DNA of 64,000 nucleotides from DATAOG01 sp963753685 (GCA_963753685.1 CAVWDE010000010.1:62001-126000); one strand, 5' to 3'; counted from the first letter of the stretch, positions 54,125-63,573 are shown. Notes: a model not told the origin generated them from the sequence alone. Made by a program: numbers and translations.

Positions 54125-54985
54125 ATGCTGTTTCTGGTTGGCTTCCTGGTCGTCGTCGGGTCGGTCCTGGGGGGCTACCTGCCGCACGGCGACATCGGTG
54201 TCCTCTGGCAGCCGTTCGAGGTCCTGATCATTCTGGGCTCGGGGATCGGCGCCTTCATCATCGCCAACCCGGCCGCGGTGCAGATGGGCGTGCTCAAGAA
54301 TCTCAAGGTCCTGTTCCGCGGCACGCCCTATCCGAAGGTTGCCTATCTCGAGCTTTTGACCCTCCTTTTCACGATGTTCAAGCTCGCCCGCACCAAGGGT
54401 CTGCTGGCGCTCGAGTCGCACCTTGACGATCCCTACAAGAGCGAGCTGTTCCGCCGCTTCCCGCATTTCATCGGCAATCATCACGCGGTCGAGTTCCTGT
54501 GCGACTACTGGCGGCTGATCACGCTCGGCGCCGAGAACCCGCAGCAGATCGAGGACCTGATGACCGCCGACCTCGACACCCATCATGCCGAGATGGAGCA
54601 GATCGCGGGCTCGGTCACCGCCATGAGCGATGGCCTGCCGGCGTTCGGCATCGTCGCCGCGGTGCTCGGGATCATCGTCACCATGGGCTCGATCGCGGAA
54701 CCGCCGGCGGTGCTGGGCTCCCACGTCGCGGCCGCGCTCGCCGGCACCTTCATGGGCGTGTTGCTGGCCTACGGGTTCGTGGCGCCCGCCGGCGCCAAGC
54801 TGAAAAGCTATTTTGCCGCCGAGGCGAAATATCACGAGTGCATCAAGGCCGGCCTGCTCGCCTTCCTGCAGGGCTACGCGCCGGTCGTCTCGGTCGAGTT
54901 CGCCCGCAAGGCGCTCTACAGCCACGAGCGGCCGAGCTTCACCACGGTCGAGCAGGCGGTCGCGAACACGCCGGCCGCCGGCTGA
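54125..54985 (+). CDS. motA: Flagellar motor stator protein MotA
   Basis: 286 aa inner-membrane protein with four transmembrane segments (about 2-20, 30-50, 165-190, 200-225). Motifs: GSGIGAFIIANP, the cytoplasmic loop SHLDDPYKSELFRRFP, and GIVAAVLGIIVTMG with Pro-containing AEPP of the channel. With MotB it forms the proton-conducting stator. motB follows 30 bases downstream. No other flagellar genes are in the window, so this pair is detached from its main cluster. Confidence 0.95.
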   Translation: MLFLVGFLVVVGSVLGGYLPHGDIGVLWQPFEVLIILGSGIGAFIIANPAAVQMGVLKNLKVLFRGTPYPKVAYLELLTLLFTMFKLARTKGLLALESHLDDPYKSELFRRFPHFIGNHHAVEFLCDYWRLITLGAENPQQIEDLMTADLDTHHAEMEQIAGSVTAMSDGLPAFGIVAAVLGIIVTMGSIAEPPAVLGSHVAAALAGTFMGVLLAYGFVAPAGAKLKSYFAAEAKYHECIKAGLLAFLQGYAPVVSVEFARKALYSHERPSFTTVEQAVANTPAAG

Positions 54986-55015
54986 CGCCAGGGCTGACGC
55001 CCGGGGAGGCCGCCC

Positions 55016-55915
55016 ATGGCGCGCGCGAACGAGCAGCCGATCGTCTTCAAGAAGATCAAGAAAGGCCACGGCCACGGCCATCACGGCGGCGGCTGGAAGA
55101 TCGCCTACGCCGATTTCGCGACCGCGATGATGGCCTTCTTCCTCTTGCTCTGGCTGCTCGCGGCCACCACCGAGGAGCAGAAGCTGGGTCTCGCCAACTT
55201 CTTCATGCCGACCCCCTTTGCCAAGAACGACATGGTCGGCAGTCACGGGATCAGCGGTGGTCAGACCCCCCACGATCCCGGTCACCTCGACCAGTCGCCG
55301 ATGGGCCATCCCGACGTCTCGCTCAGCATGAGCATGTCCCAGAACGACACCCCCGACCAGGACACCACGGACGAGCAGCTGCAGAAGCAGAGCGAGCGCG
55401 CCGACGAGGCCGAGCTGCAGCGGGTGAAGGCAGAGCTCAACCAGGCCATCCAGTCGGACCCGGAGCTCGCCGGGCTGGGCGAGAATCTGCGCGTCGACCG
55501 GACGCCTGAGGGGGTGCGGATCCAGATCGTCGACCAGGACCAGCGCTCGATGTTCCCGCTCGGCGGCGCGGTGCTGCAGCCCTATACCGAGGCGCTGATG
55601 GCCAAGCTCGCGACCATCATCGGCCACACCGGCCGGCAGATCTCGGTCACCGGACACACCGATGCGATCCCGTTCCGGATCGGCAGCGTGACGGACAACT
55701 GGCAGCTGTCCAGCGATCGCGCCAACGCCTCGCGCCGGGCCCTGATCGCGGCCGGCCTGCCCGAGGCCCGGATCAGCCGGGTGGTCGGCAAGGCCGATAC
55801 CGAGCCGCTCGAGCCCGCGCATCCGGAAGCGGCCCAGAACCGGCGGATCAGCATCGTGCTCCTGCGCCAGCCGACGGCGACCCCCGCGTCGGCGCCGGCC
55901 GGCGCCGGCGGCTAG
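55016..55915 (+). CDS. motB: Flagellar motor stator protein MotB
   Basis: 299 aa. A His-rich N-terminus (KKGHGHGHHGGGWKIAYADF) is followed by one transmembrane segment with the proton-carrying Asp in YADFATAMMAFFLLLWLL. A linker (about 65-150) leads to the OmpA/MotB peptidoglycan-binding domain with ISVTGHTDAIPFR, NWQLSSDRANASRRALI and NRRISIVLL. It anchors the stator to the wall. GGGGAGG precedes ATG 55016. Confidence 0.95.
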   Translation: MARANEQPIVFKKIKKGHGHGHHGGGWKIAYADFATAMMAFFLLLWLLAATTEEQKLGLANFFMPTPFAKNDMVGSHGISGGQTPHDPGHLDQSPMGHPDVSLSMSMSQNDTPDQDTTDEQLQKQSERADEAELQRVKAELNQAIQSDPELAGLGENLRVDRTPEGVRIQIVDQDQRSMFPLGGAVLQPYTEALMAKLATIIGHTGRQISVTGHTDAIPFRIGSVTDNWQLSSDRANASRRALIAAGLPEARISRVVGKADTEPLEPAHPEAAQNRRISIVLLRQPTATPASAPAGAGG

Positions 55916-55927
55916 AGCCGCGCGCGC

Positions 55928-56893
55928 CTACTCCCACTCCAGCTCGGTGAAGGCGGCGGTGACGTTGCGCGGGTGGTAGAAGTCGAACAGCCGCCACTGG
56001 CCGCGCTCAGCCTGACCGACCGTCGCCACCGCCTGCTCGAGCGTGCCGCCGGCCGCGAGCAGCGCCCGGGTCTCGTCGCATAGCCGGGCGAGATAGCGCT
56101 CGAGCGGCCTCGCCGCGTCGGGCCAGGGGGCGCTGACCGGACCATGGCCGGGCACCACCCGGGCCGCCGTCTTCGTGCGCAGCGCCGCCAGCACGGAGAG
56201 CCAGCCAAGCAGGCTGCCGTCGATCACCGGCACGCGCTCCATGAACAACAGGTCGGCGAGCCACAGCGTGCCGGTCGCGGCATCGAACATGGTGAGGTCG
56301 TTGTCGGTGTGGGCGGTTGGCTCGGCCTCGAGCACGAGCCTGCGGCCGCCCAGGTCGAGCTCGAGCCGGTCGTCGACCAGGAGCGTTGGCGGCACGACCC
56401 GGGTGCCCAGGGCGACCGGCCCGAGGTCCCGGCGCAGGTTGTCCAGATAGTAGGCGCCGCGCGCGGCAAGTGCCGCCGGCAGCCTGGCGTGACCGACGAA
56501 CTCGGGACGATCGTCGACGAAGGCGGCGTGACCGAACAGATGGTCGGGGTGGACGTGGCTCGCGATCACGTAGCGGATCGGCCGGTCGGTGACCCGGCGG
56601 ATGGCCTGGCGGAGCCGCTCGCCTGCCCTGGCACAGCCGCCGCTGTCGATGACCGCGACCGCATCGGCGCCGATCACGCAGCCGACGTTGGCGATCCCGC
56701 CCTCGTTCTCGGCGCTCGCGAGCTCGTGCACGCCCTGGTGCACGAACAGGCCGGCCGCGATTTCTTGGATCGGCAGTGGCCCGGCGACCGCCAGCGACCC
56801 GGCGCCGGCGGCTCGTGCCGCCCAGCCGACCCCGGCCGCAAGCCCGCCTGCGCCCGCCGCCAGGGCGGCCCGGCGCGTGAGGCGACCGGCCAT
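55928..56893 (-). CDS. Quinoprotein relay system zinc metallohydrolase (SoxH-like)
   Basis: 321 aa. Metallo-beta-lactamase fold with Zn motif H113-x-H115-x-D117-H118 in SHVHPDHLFGH, later His in AEPTAHTDNDLT and PGHGP. A Tat-like signal (LTRRAALAAGAGG) points to the periplasm. It belongs to the SoxH-related family linked to PQQ alcohol dehydrogenases and SoxYZ-like carriers, thought to act in a relay whose chemistry is not established. The gene follows the pentapeptide-repeat gene by 16 bases on the same strand. Confidence 0.85.
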   Translation of the reverse strand: MAGRLTRRAALAAGAGGLAAGVGWAARAAGAGSLAVAGPLPIQEIAAGLFVHQGVHELASAENEGGIANVGCVIGADAVAVIDSGGCARAGERLRQAIRRVTDRPIRYVIASHVHPDHLFGHAAFVDDRPEFVGHARLPAALAARGAYYLDNLRRDLGPVALGTRVVPPTLLVDDRLELDLGGRRLVLEAEPTAHTDNDLTMFDAATGTLWLADLLFMERVPVIDGSLLGWLSVLAALRTKTAARVVPGHGPVSAPWPDAARPLERYLARLCDETRALLAAGGTLEQAVATVGQAERGQWRLFDFYHPRNVTAAFTELEWE

Positions 56894-56909
56894 GCCGTGC
56901 GCCGGTCGC

Positions 56910-57671
56910 TCAGGGCAGGCCGATCGCCTGCGCGCGCCCGATCGCGTCGTCGAACCGGGCGCCTTGGACGTCGGCGCCCGTGAAATCGGCACCGGTGAGG
57001 TCGGCGCCGGCGAAATTGGCGCCGGCGAGCTGGCAGCGGGACAGATCGGCCCGCTTCAGATCGGCGCCCGAGAAGTCGGCGAACTCGGCCGTGCAGCGCG
57101 ACAGCTTGGCGCCGGCGAGCCTGGCGCCCTTGAGGTTGGCCTTGGTCAGATGGGCGCGCATCAGGCCCATCGACTGATTGGTCATGTCGGCGGCGAGGTT
57201 CGCCCCCTCGAGGTTGGCGCCCTCGAGGTCGCTGCGCTCGAACTTGGCGACCAGGTTGGCGCCGCTCAGGTCGGCACCGGCGAGATCGGCGCCGGAGAAC
57301 ACGGTCTGGAAGGCGTTGACCGCGCGCAGCTTGGCACCCTTGAGCCTGGCATCGCGCAGGATCACCAGATCGAGGTTGGCGCCCTCGAGGTCGGCGCCCT
57401 CGAGGTTGGCGCCGTTCATCAGGCTGCCCCGCAGATCCGCGCCCCGCAGCTTCAGACCGGCGAGGTCGAGGCCCTTGAGATCGAGACCGGCGAGATCGGC
57501 CGGCTGATCGCCCGCGGCTTCGATCCGCGCCCGGACCTCCGGCGCGGTGAGGGCAGCGGCCAGGGCCGCGAGCGGCATCAGCCAGAGCAGGCCGAGCGCG
57601 AGCGGCACCTGCAGGCCCCAAGCGGCGCGCGCCGCCAGGCCCGACCGTCGGCTCCCCGTTGCCTCCGCCAT
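56910..57671 (-). CDS. Exported pentapeptide-repeat protein
   Basis: 253 aa. An N-terminal signal/anchor (about 17-40) is followed by about 35 pentapeptide repeats of A(D/N)LxG type, e.g. LRGADLRGSLMNGANLEGADLEGANL, forming a right-handed quadrilateral beta-helix. An interruption near LRAVNAFQTV and MTNQSMGLM is visible. ATG 57671 has GGGGGAG upstream. It lies next to the quinoprotein-relay hydrolase and is typical of PQQ dehydrogenase neighbourhoods; the molecular role is unknown. Confidence 0.85.
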   Translation of the reverse strand: MAEATGSRRSGLAARAAWGLQVPLALGLLWLMPLAALAAALTAPEVRARIEAAGDQPADLAGLDLKGLDLAGLKLRGADLRGSLMNGANLEGADLEGANLDLVILRDARLKGAKLRAVNAFQTVFSGADLAGADLSGANLVAKFERSDLEGANLEGANLAADMTNQSMGLMRAHLTKANLKGARLAGAKLSRCTAEFADFSGADLKRADLSRCQLAGANFAGADLTGADFTGADVQGARFDDAIGRAQAIGLP

Positions 57672-57852
57672 CACGTGCTCCCCCCGCGCGGTTGCCTCGC
57701 GTCGGCCAAACCTACGAGATCTCGGGCCGGCCAGAAAGGGCTGCCGCGCGGTCAGGAGGCGGCCAGGGCGACGATGCTGGCGAGCGATGGCCGAGCGTGG
57801 TATGACGAAAGCCGGGGACAATCAACCAACCATCGCGTCTGGGGCCTTCGAC

Positions 57853-58860
57853 ATGCCACGATCTTTCGCGCAGTCGCGCACCACGCTCATCATGCTGGGC
57901 CTCTTGGTGCTGCTCGCGGTCCTGGGCTGGACCATGTATCTGAGCGTCCGCTCCGGCTACGACGCCCAGCAGGGGCGCTTCAATCAGGAGCGGACCGAGC
58001 TCACCGACCGCGTCGCCAACCTCGAAGGCACGCTGGCGGCGGAGCGGACCACGTCGTCGAGCCGGATCGCGGAGCTCGAGGCCACGCTCACCAAGGAGCG
58101 CGCGGCGGCCGGCGATCTGGCGGCGCTGACCGCCGGCATCGACAAGGCCAAGTCCGAGCTCAATCAGCGGATGACGGTGCTGGGCGAGCGCGAGCACGAC
58201 CTCGCCGCCACGGCGGCCGCGGTGGCCGCGGCGCACAGCCAGCTGGCGGCGCTGGCCGAGGAGCGGGCGGCGTCGACCGGGCGGCTCAATCGCCGGCTGC
58301 AGGTCCTGGGCGAGCGTGAGCTCGATCTGGCCGACGCCGAGCGGGCGCTCGGCCACACCCGTGCCGAGCACGACCGTCTCCAGGCCGAGGTTGCGCAACT
58401 GGATCAGACGCGTGCGAGCCGGCAGGCGGCGCTCGGTGCCCTGGACGTCGAGGTCGCGGCGCTCACGCGCGAGCGCTCGAAATCGGCGAGCGGGCTCGAG
58501 CGGACCCAAAGCGCTTTGGCCGCGACCGAGGCGATGCTCGGCGCGACCGAGGCCAAGCTCGACAAGGCGCGCCTGGCGCAGAGCGTGGCCGAGCTCACCG
58601 CGACCCAGACGGCGCTCCGGCAGGAGGTCGCCGGCCTCAACGAGGAGCTGCAACACAAGCGGCCGTTGTTCCACCAGAGCGTGAGCGTCAATCAGCAGCT
58701 CCTGGGTCTTGACGAGCAGCTGCGCTCGCTCTCGGCCGAACGCGCCAGGCTGGCCGGGGAACTGCAGGAGCTGGTGGCCCAGCTGGCACCGCCCCCGGCG
58801 GCCCGCGCGGCCGGCCCCGGTGCGCCGCCGGAGAGCCTCGCCAAGCTTACCGGGAAGTAG
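57853..58860 (+). CDS. Membrane-anchored coiled-coil repeat protein (paralog 1)
   Basis: About 335 aa. A single N-terminal transmembrane segment (TTLIMLGLLVLLAVLGWTMYL) is followed by a long predicted coiled coil. The segment LNQRMTVLGEREHDLA recurs as LNRRLQVLGERELDLA exactly 126 bases later (58159 and 58285), i.e. 42 residues. Earlier, EGTLAAER / EATLTKER repeats lie near residue 55-80. The C-terminal part (LQHKRPLFHQSVSVNQQLLGLDEQLRSL) resembles the end of paralog 2, and a proline/alanine tail follows. No known family is recognised. ATG 57853 lacks a clear ribosome site; ATG 57802 upstream is possible. Confidence 0.7.
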   Translation: MPRSFAQSRTTLIMLGLLVLLAVLGWTMYLSVRSGYDAQQGRFNQERTELTDRVANLEGTLAAERTTSSSRIAELEATLTKERAAAGDLAALTAGIDKAKSELNQRMTVLGEREHDLAATAAAVAAAHSQLAALAEERAASTGRLNRRLQVLGERELDLADAERALGHTRAEHDRLQAEVAQLDQTRASRQAALGALDVEVAALTRERSKSASGLERTQSALAATEAMLGATEAKLDKARLAQSVAELTATQTALRQEVAGLNEELQHKRPLFHQSVSVNQQLLGLDEQLRSLSAERARLAGELQELVAQLAPPPAARAAGPGAPPESLAKLTGK

Positions 58861-58992
58861 ACCCCGCACCGTTCGTCCGGCAATTTTTCCGCGCGCGCTC
58901 TGTGGCAACCGCGCGCGGGCTGTGCTATCGTCCGGCGGGGATGAAGGTGCCTTGGCGTCTGAACCGGGGCCAATCAACGCGGAGGCTCGGCC

Positions 58993-60865
58993 ATGAAGAG
59001 CGTGATGTCGTTGCCGCGTGCCACGCAGTTCACGATCGGCGCGCTGGTGGTGGCCCTCCTGGGCTGGGGAATCCTGATCTATTCGACCTCGGCGCACACC
59101 GATGCCGCCGCGCTTTGGGCCAAGGAGCGCCACGATCTCGACCAGCGGGTCACCGAGCTGACCCAGACCGGCGACAAGCTGCAGGCGCGGGTGACCGACC
59201 TTGAGGGCGCGCTCAAAGAGGAGCAGGTCAAGGCCGGCGATCTCGAGGGCACGCTCAAGCAGGAGCAGGCCAAGTCGGGCGATCTCGACAGCCTGATGAA
59301 GCAGATCGACGCGTCCACCGCCAAGCTCAACGCCCGGATGGTGACGCTGGCCGAGCGCGAGCGTCAGATCGCCGACGCCGGGACCACGCTTGCCGGCCTC
59401 AAGGGCCAGCTTGGCGACGTGCAGGCGCGCATCGACCACGCCACCGGCGCGCTCAATCAACGCATGGCGGTGCTCGGCGAGCGCGAGCGCGATCTCGAGC
59501 AGAACCTGCGCGACAAGGATCGCCTGACGACCCAGATCGCGGCCGCCGAGGACCACCTGGCGCAGCTCAACGGCCGGGTCAACCAGCGCATGGCGGTGCT
59601 CGGCGAGCGCGAGCGCGATCTCGCCGATCTGCGCGCGCAGAAGCAGACCGTCGCCGATCAGCTGACGGCGACCGAGGCCAATCTGAACAAGGTCACGGTG
59701 GCGCTGAACGAGCGCATGACGGTGCTCGGCGAGCGCGAGCGCGATCTGGCGGCGAAGCGCAACGAGCTCGCCAGCATGGTCGCCACCCTGGCGTCGACCG
59801 ACGGCAAGATCAGCCAGGCGGTCGCCAGGCTCAACGAGCGCATGACCGTGCTCGGCGAGCGCGACCGCGACGTCGCCCAGACCGCGGGGGCGCTCGCGAC
59901 GGTCAAGGACCAGCTCGCGGACCAGCAGACGCGCTATGAAGGGGTGACCGGTCGTCTGAACCATCGCCTGGAGCTGCTCGGCCAGATCGAGCGCCAGACG
60001 GCGGACAGCCAGCGCGGCCTCGAGAACCTGACCGGCCAGGTGACCAAGGCCAAGGATCAGCTGGCGGCCACCGAGTTCGAACCTGATCGACAGGCAGACC
60101 GCGCTCGCCCAGCTCCAGGTGGAGCTGGCCCAGACCGAGCGCACCGCGGGGCACGACGCCAAGGACCTGGCCGAGACCGAGCAGAGCCTCAAGGCGACCC
60201 GATCCAAGCTGGCCGAGGTCGAGGGCCAGCTCGACCATGCGGTGCTGGCGAGCGACGTCACCAAGCTGACCGCGCAGCGCGCCGAGCTGACCAAGCAGGT
60301 CGCAGCACTCGATGCGGACATCGAGCGCAAGGGACCGCTCGCCGAAGGCGCGGTCGCGCTGAGCACGCGCATTGCCGGGCTGCAGGACCAGATCGTCGAC
60401 CTGACCCGCGAGCGCGACCAGGCGGCCTCGAAGCTCCATCAGACCCAGTCCGAACTCGACATGGCCCTGGCCGACCGCAAGCTGGCCACCACGGAAGCTG
60501 CCAAGCTGGCCGAGAAGGTGAGCGATCTGCGCGGGCAGAAGGGCGACCTCGAGACCAAGCTGACCGCGCTCGGCGCCGAGGTCCGCAACCAGGATTCGGT
60601 GTTCCAGACCCTGGAGGTGCTCAAGAAGGAGCAGGACTTCCTGCGCGGGCTGCTCGGCAACATGCTCGACGAGGGCCAGCAGGCGCGCGAGCAGGTCAAC
60701 GATCTCCGCCAGGAGAGCGCATCGCTGGTGGCGCAGAAGCTCGAGATCCAGAAGGACCTGGTGAGCAAGCAGGCGCAGGTCGACATCCTGGACAAGGCGA
60801 TCATGGCCAAGGACCAGGAGGTCGACGGCGGGCGCGGCGGGGTGCGGAACGCGCGCTCGTTCTGA
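58993..60865 (+). CDS. Membrane-anchored coiled-coil repeat protein (paralog 2), frameshifted
   Basis: About 620 aa if the frame is repaired. One transmembrane segment (TIGALVVALLGWGILIY), then DLEGALKEEQVKAG / DLEGTLKQEQAKSG (14-residue unit), then six copies of LNxRMxVLGERERDL at 42-residue steps. At about 60076-60080 a single extra base breaks the frame: TEFEPDRQAD.. is read in the first frame, but the heptad text continues as NLIDRQTALAQLQVELAQTE in another frame to the stop at 60865. Unrepaired, the first frame runs on as low-complexity residues to 61089. The N-terminal start has GGAGG at 58980-58984. Function unknown; a periplasmic or cell-wall scaffold is possible. Confidence 0.7.
59326..59997 (+). 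repeat. Six 126-base (42-residue) coding repeats
   Basis: Leucine codons of LNxRMxVLGERERDL-type motifs start at 59326, 59452, 59578, 59704, 59830 and 59956, each exactly 126 bases apart. The core is near-identical DNA at 59452-59750 (CGGTGCTCGGCGAGCGCGAG and relatives), with drift at both ends. Forty-two residues equal six heptads, preserving coiled-coil register. Confidence 0.88.
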
Positions 60866-60989
60866 GCAACCTCGGCGAGCTCCGGCGGCCTCGGCCCGCC
60901 GCCGCGGCGGGCCCGGTGGCTGGCGGCCGGTTGCGACGCCGGGTCGCAGTCGAAGGCACGCGCCAAGGTTTCGGCCGGCCCGATTCCGC

Positions 60990-61074
60990 TTGTCGGATCA
61001 GGCCTGCTGTCGCTAGATATCGCCTGTTGGGAGAAATCGCGGCGCCCGGACGATCAGCAATCACCAAGGGTGAT
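60990..61074 (+). promoter_or_regulatory. Candidate xoxF promoter and inverted repeat
   Basis: TTGTCG (60990-60995) and TAGATA (61014-61019) are 18 bases apart, a weak sigma70 candidate. Downstream, ATCACC-AAG-GGTGAT (60060-series offset 61060-61074) is a perfect inverted repeat that could bind a regulator, 78 bases before the xoxF start. Regulation of xoxF by lanthanide-responsive systems is known in methylotrophs; here it is only a positional suggestion. Confidence 0.3.
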
Positions 61075-61152
61075 CGCACCGGGACGTAAAAGAGAGGCGT
61101 CCGGCGGCCCGCTTCGGGGGTGCCGGCGCATAACCAGCTGGGAGAGCTGATC

Positions 61153-62946
61153 ATGCAACGAGGGTGGCTACTGACCGGCGCGGCTGCGATGGGGCTGCTG
61201 GCGCTTTCGATGTCTGCACAGGCCAACGAAGAACTGATGGTCATGCAGAACAACCCGGCCAACTGGGCGATGCCGCTGGGTAACTACAGCAGCACGCGCT
61301 TCAGCAGTCTGGCCCAGATCAACGCGGGCAACGTCAAGGATCTGCAGGTCGCCTGGACCTTCTCGACCGGCGTGCTGCGCGGTCACGAGGGCGGTCCGCT
61401 GGTGATCGGCGATGTGATGTACATCGTGACGCCGTTCCCCAACACCGTCTACGCGCTCGACCTGAACGATGTGGGCAAGGTGATCTGGAAGTACGAGCCC
61501 AAGCAGGACCCGGACACGATCCCGGTGATGTGCTGCGACACGGTCAATCGCGGCGCCGCCTACGGCGACGGCAAGATCTTCCTGCATCAGGCCGACACCG
61601 CGCTGGTGGCGCTCGACGCCAAGACCGGCGAGGTGGTCTGGAGCGCGGTCGACGGCGACCCCAAGAAGGGCGAGACCGGCACCAGCGCGCCGCTGGTGGT
61701 CAAGGACAAGGTCCTGGTCGGGATCTCGGGCGGCGAGTTCGGCGTCCCGGGCCGCGTCACCGCCTACGACATGAAGGACGGCAAGAAGGCCTGGACCGCC
61801 TATTCGAGCGGGCCGGACAATCTCACCCTGCTCGATCCGGAGAAGACCACCATGCTCGGCCAGCCGGTCGGCAAGGACTCCGGCACCGCCACCTGGCAGG
61901 GCGATCAGTGGAAGATCGGCGGCGGCGCCACCTGGGGCTGGATGTCCTACGATCCCGACCTCAACCTGGTCTACTACGGCTCCGGCAATCCCTCGACCTG
62001 GAACCCGGTGCAACGGCCCGGCGACAATCGCTGGTCGATGACCATCTTCGCCCGCAATCCCGACACCGGCATGGCCAAGTGGGTCTATCAGATGACGCCC
62101 CACGACGAGTGGGACTACGACGGCGTCAACGAGATGATCCTCACCGACCTCAACGTCGGTGGCCAGATGCACAAGGCCCTGGTGCACTTCGACCGCAACG
62201 GCTTCGGCTATACCCTCGACCGCGACACCGGCGCGCTGCTGGTCGCGCAGAAGTACGACCCCGCGGTCAACTGGGCGAGCAAGGTCGACATGGAGACCGG
62301 CCGGCCGCAGGTCAATCCGCGCTACTCGACCGACCATCAGGGCGAGGACGTCAACACCACCAATATCTGCCCCGCGGCGCTCGGCTCCAAGGACCAGCAG
62401 CCGTCCGCCTACTCGCCCCAGACCGGCCTGTTCTACGTGCCGACCAACCACGTCTGCATGGACTACGAGCCGTTCGCGGTTTCCTACACCGCCGGTCAGC
62501 CCTACGTCGGCGCCACGCTCAGCATGTACCCGGCGCCGGGCGGCACCAACCTCGGCAACTTCATCGCCTGGGATGCGTCCACGGGTAAGATCGTGTGGTC
62601 GAACCCCGAGCCGTTCTCGGTCTGGAGCGGCGCGCTCGCGACCGCCGGCAACGTCGTCTTCTACGGCACCCTCGAGGGCTATCTGAAGGCGGTCGATGCC
62701 AAGACGGGTCAGGAGCTCTATCGCTTCAAGACCCCGTCCGGGATCATCGGCAACGTCAACACCTGGATGCACAACGGCAAGCAGTACGTCGGCGTGCTCT
62801 CCGGCGTCGGCGGTTGGGCGGGCATCGGTCTGGCGGCCGGCCTGACCGAGGACACCGCGGGCCTGGGTGCGGTCGGCGCGTACAAGGCGCTGTCCAGCTA
62901 CACCCAGCTCGGCGGCGTGCTCACCGTGTTCACCCTGCCCGACTGA
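61153..62946 (+). CDS. xoxF: Lanthanide-dependent PQQ methanol dehydrogenase (XoxF-type)
   Basis: 597 aa periplasmic quinoprotein oxidising methanol or other primary alcohols to aldehyde/acid. The signal peptide ends at SAQA (about 23). Eight-bladed propeller repeats are visible (e.g. LVALDAKTGEVVWSA, LKAVDAKTGQELYRFKTP). The adjacent disulfide pair is C127-C128 in VMCCDTVNRG. The catalytic Asp is D321 in HDEWDYDGVNE, and D323 two residues later is the extra Asp that marks lanthanide (XoxF) rather than calcium (MxaF) enzymes. ATG 61153 has GGGAGAGC upstream. Electrons should pass to the cytochrome c encoded next. Confidence 0.95.
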   Translation: MQRGWLLTGAAAMGLLALSMSAQANEELMVMQNNPANWAMPLGNYSSTRFSSLAQINAGNVKDLQVAWTFSTGVLRGHEGGPLVIGDVMYIVTPFPNTVYALDLNDVGKVIWKYEPKQDPDTIPVMCCDTVNRGAAYGDGKIFLHQADTALVALDAKTGEVVWSAVDGDPKKGETGTSAPLVVKDKVLVGISGGEFGVPGRVTAYDMKDGKKAWTAYSSGPDNLTLLDPEKTTMLGQPVGKDSGTATWQGDQWKIGGGATWGWMSYDPDLNLVYYGSGNPSTWNPVQRPGDNRWSMTIFARNPDTGMAKWVYQMTPHDEWDYDGVNEMILTDLNVGGQMHKALVHFDRNGFGYTLDRDTGALLVAQKYDPAVNWASKVDMETGRPQVNPRYSTDHQGEDVNTTNICPAALGSKDQQPSAYSPQTGLFYVPTNHVCMDYEPFAVSYTAGQPYVGATLSMYPAPGGTNLGNFIAWDASTGKIVWSNPEPFSVWSGALATAGNVVFYGTLEGYLKAVDAKTGQELYRFKTPSGIIGNVNTWMHNGKQYVGVLSGVGGWAGIGLAAGLTEDTAGLGAVGAYKALSSYTQLGGVLTVFTLPD

Positions 62947-62967
62947 TCGGGCCCCTTCGCCGCGCGC

Positions 62968-63004
62968 GCGGCCCGGCATTGCCAGGAAGGCGGTGCCGGG
63001 CCGC
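62968..63004 (+). promoter_or_regulatory. Strong hairpin between xoxF and cytochrome c gene
   Basis: GCGGCCCGGCA (62968-62978) pairs perfectly with TGCCGGGCCGC (62994-63004) across a 15-base loop, 21 bases after the xoxF stop. There is no U-tract. It may stabilise the xoxF mRNA or attenuate read-through so that dehydrogenase exceeds cytochrome. Confidence 0.5.
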
Positions 63005-63092
63005 CGCTCCGCGGCGCACCAAGGCGTCCCCGTCCGGCCCCTGGCCGCGGGCATGGGGACCCAAGACATGATCCGTGCGTGGAGGTGGGCCT

Positions 63093-63563
63093 GTGGCCAA
63101 GTCTGACGTGACCCGTCAATGGCGCGTCTGCGCCCTCGTCGTGCTCGCCGCTGGCCTGGCCGTCGCCGTCGGCCTCGGTCCGGCCGTGCTCGCCCAGCAG
63201 AAATCCGACAAGCCGTCCTGGGAGGACAAGCCCTACGACATCGTCGACGGCAAGGTCGGCATGCCGACCTACAACGGCTATCGGCGCTACGACAATTCCT
63301 GCCTGCGCTGCCATGGCCCCGATGGCGCCGGCAGCTCCTATGCGCCCTCGCTGGTCGATTCGCTCAAGCAGATCAGCTACGAGAAGTTCGTCGAGACCGT
63401 CATCTACGGCAAGAAAGACGTCAGCACGAGCCAGCAGCTGGTGATGCCGGCGTTCGGCGAGGTCGAGGACGTGGTCAACAATCTCGACGACATCTACACT
63501 TATCTGAAGGCGCGCTCGGACGGCGCGCTCGGCCGCGGCCGGCCCGAACGGATGGCGAAATAG
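63093..63563 (+). CDS. xoxG: Methanol-oxidation c-type cytochrome (XoxG-like)
   Basis: 156 aa periplasmic cytochrome c. Signal segment about 12-33 (VLAAGLAVAVGLGPAVLA). The heme motif is C70-L-R-C73-H74 in NSCLRCHGPDGAGSS, with the distal Met expected in QLVMPAFGEVEDVVNN. It is likely the electron acceptor for XoxF. Start at GTG 63093 with GGAGGTGG upstream (an in-frame GTG at 63075 is less likely). It follows xoxF after a strong hairpin. Confidence 0.87.
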   Translation: MAKSDVTRQWRVCALVVLAAGLAVAVGLGPAVLAQQKSDKPSWEDKPYDIVDGKVGMPTYNGYRRYDNSCLRCHGPDGAGSSYAPSLVDSLKQISYEKFVETVIYGKKDVSTSQQLVMPAFGEVEDVVNNLDDIYTYLKARSDGALGRGRPERMAK

Positions 63564-63573
63564 GGCTCCCCCG

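Noticed and set aside
58889..58918. CCGCGCGCG / CGCGCGCGG stem as terminator of the first coiled-coil gene
   Set aside because: The T-run lies before, not after, the stem on the plus strand, and minus-strand reading is followed by A residues; kept out as a terminator.
60080..61089. Continuation of the second coiled-coil gene's first frame as a 698-residue protein
   Set aside because: After the break the residues are random Arg/Ala/Gly/Pro text, while heptad coiled-coil sequence continues in the other frame to 60865.
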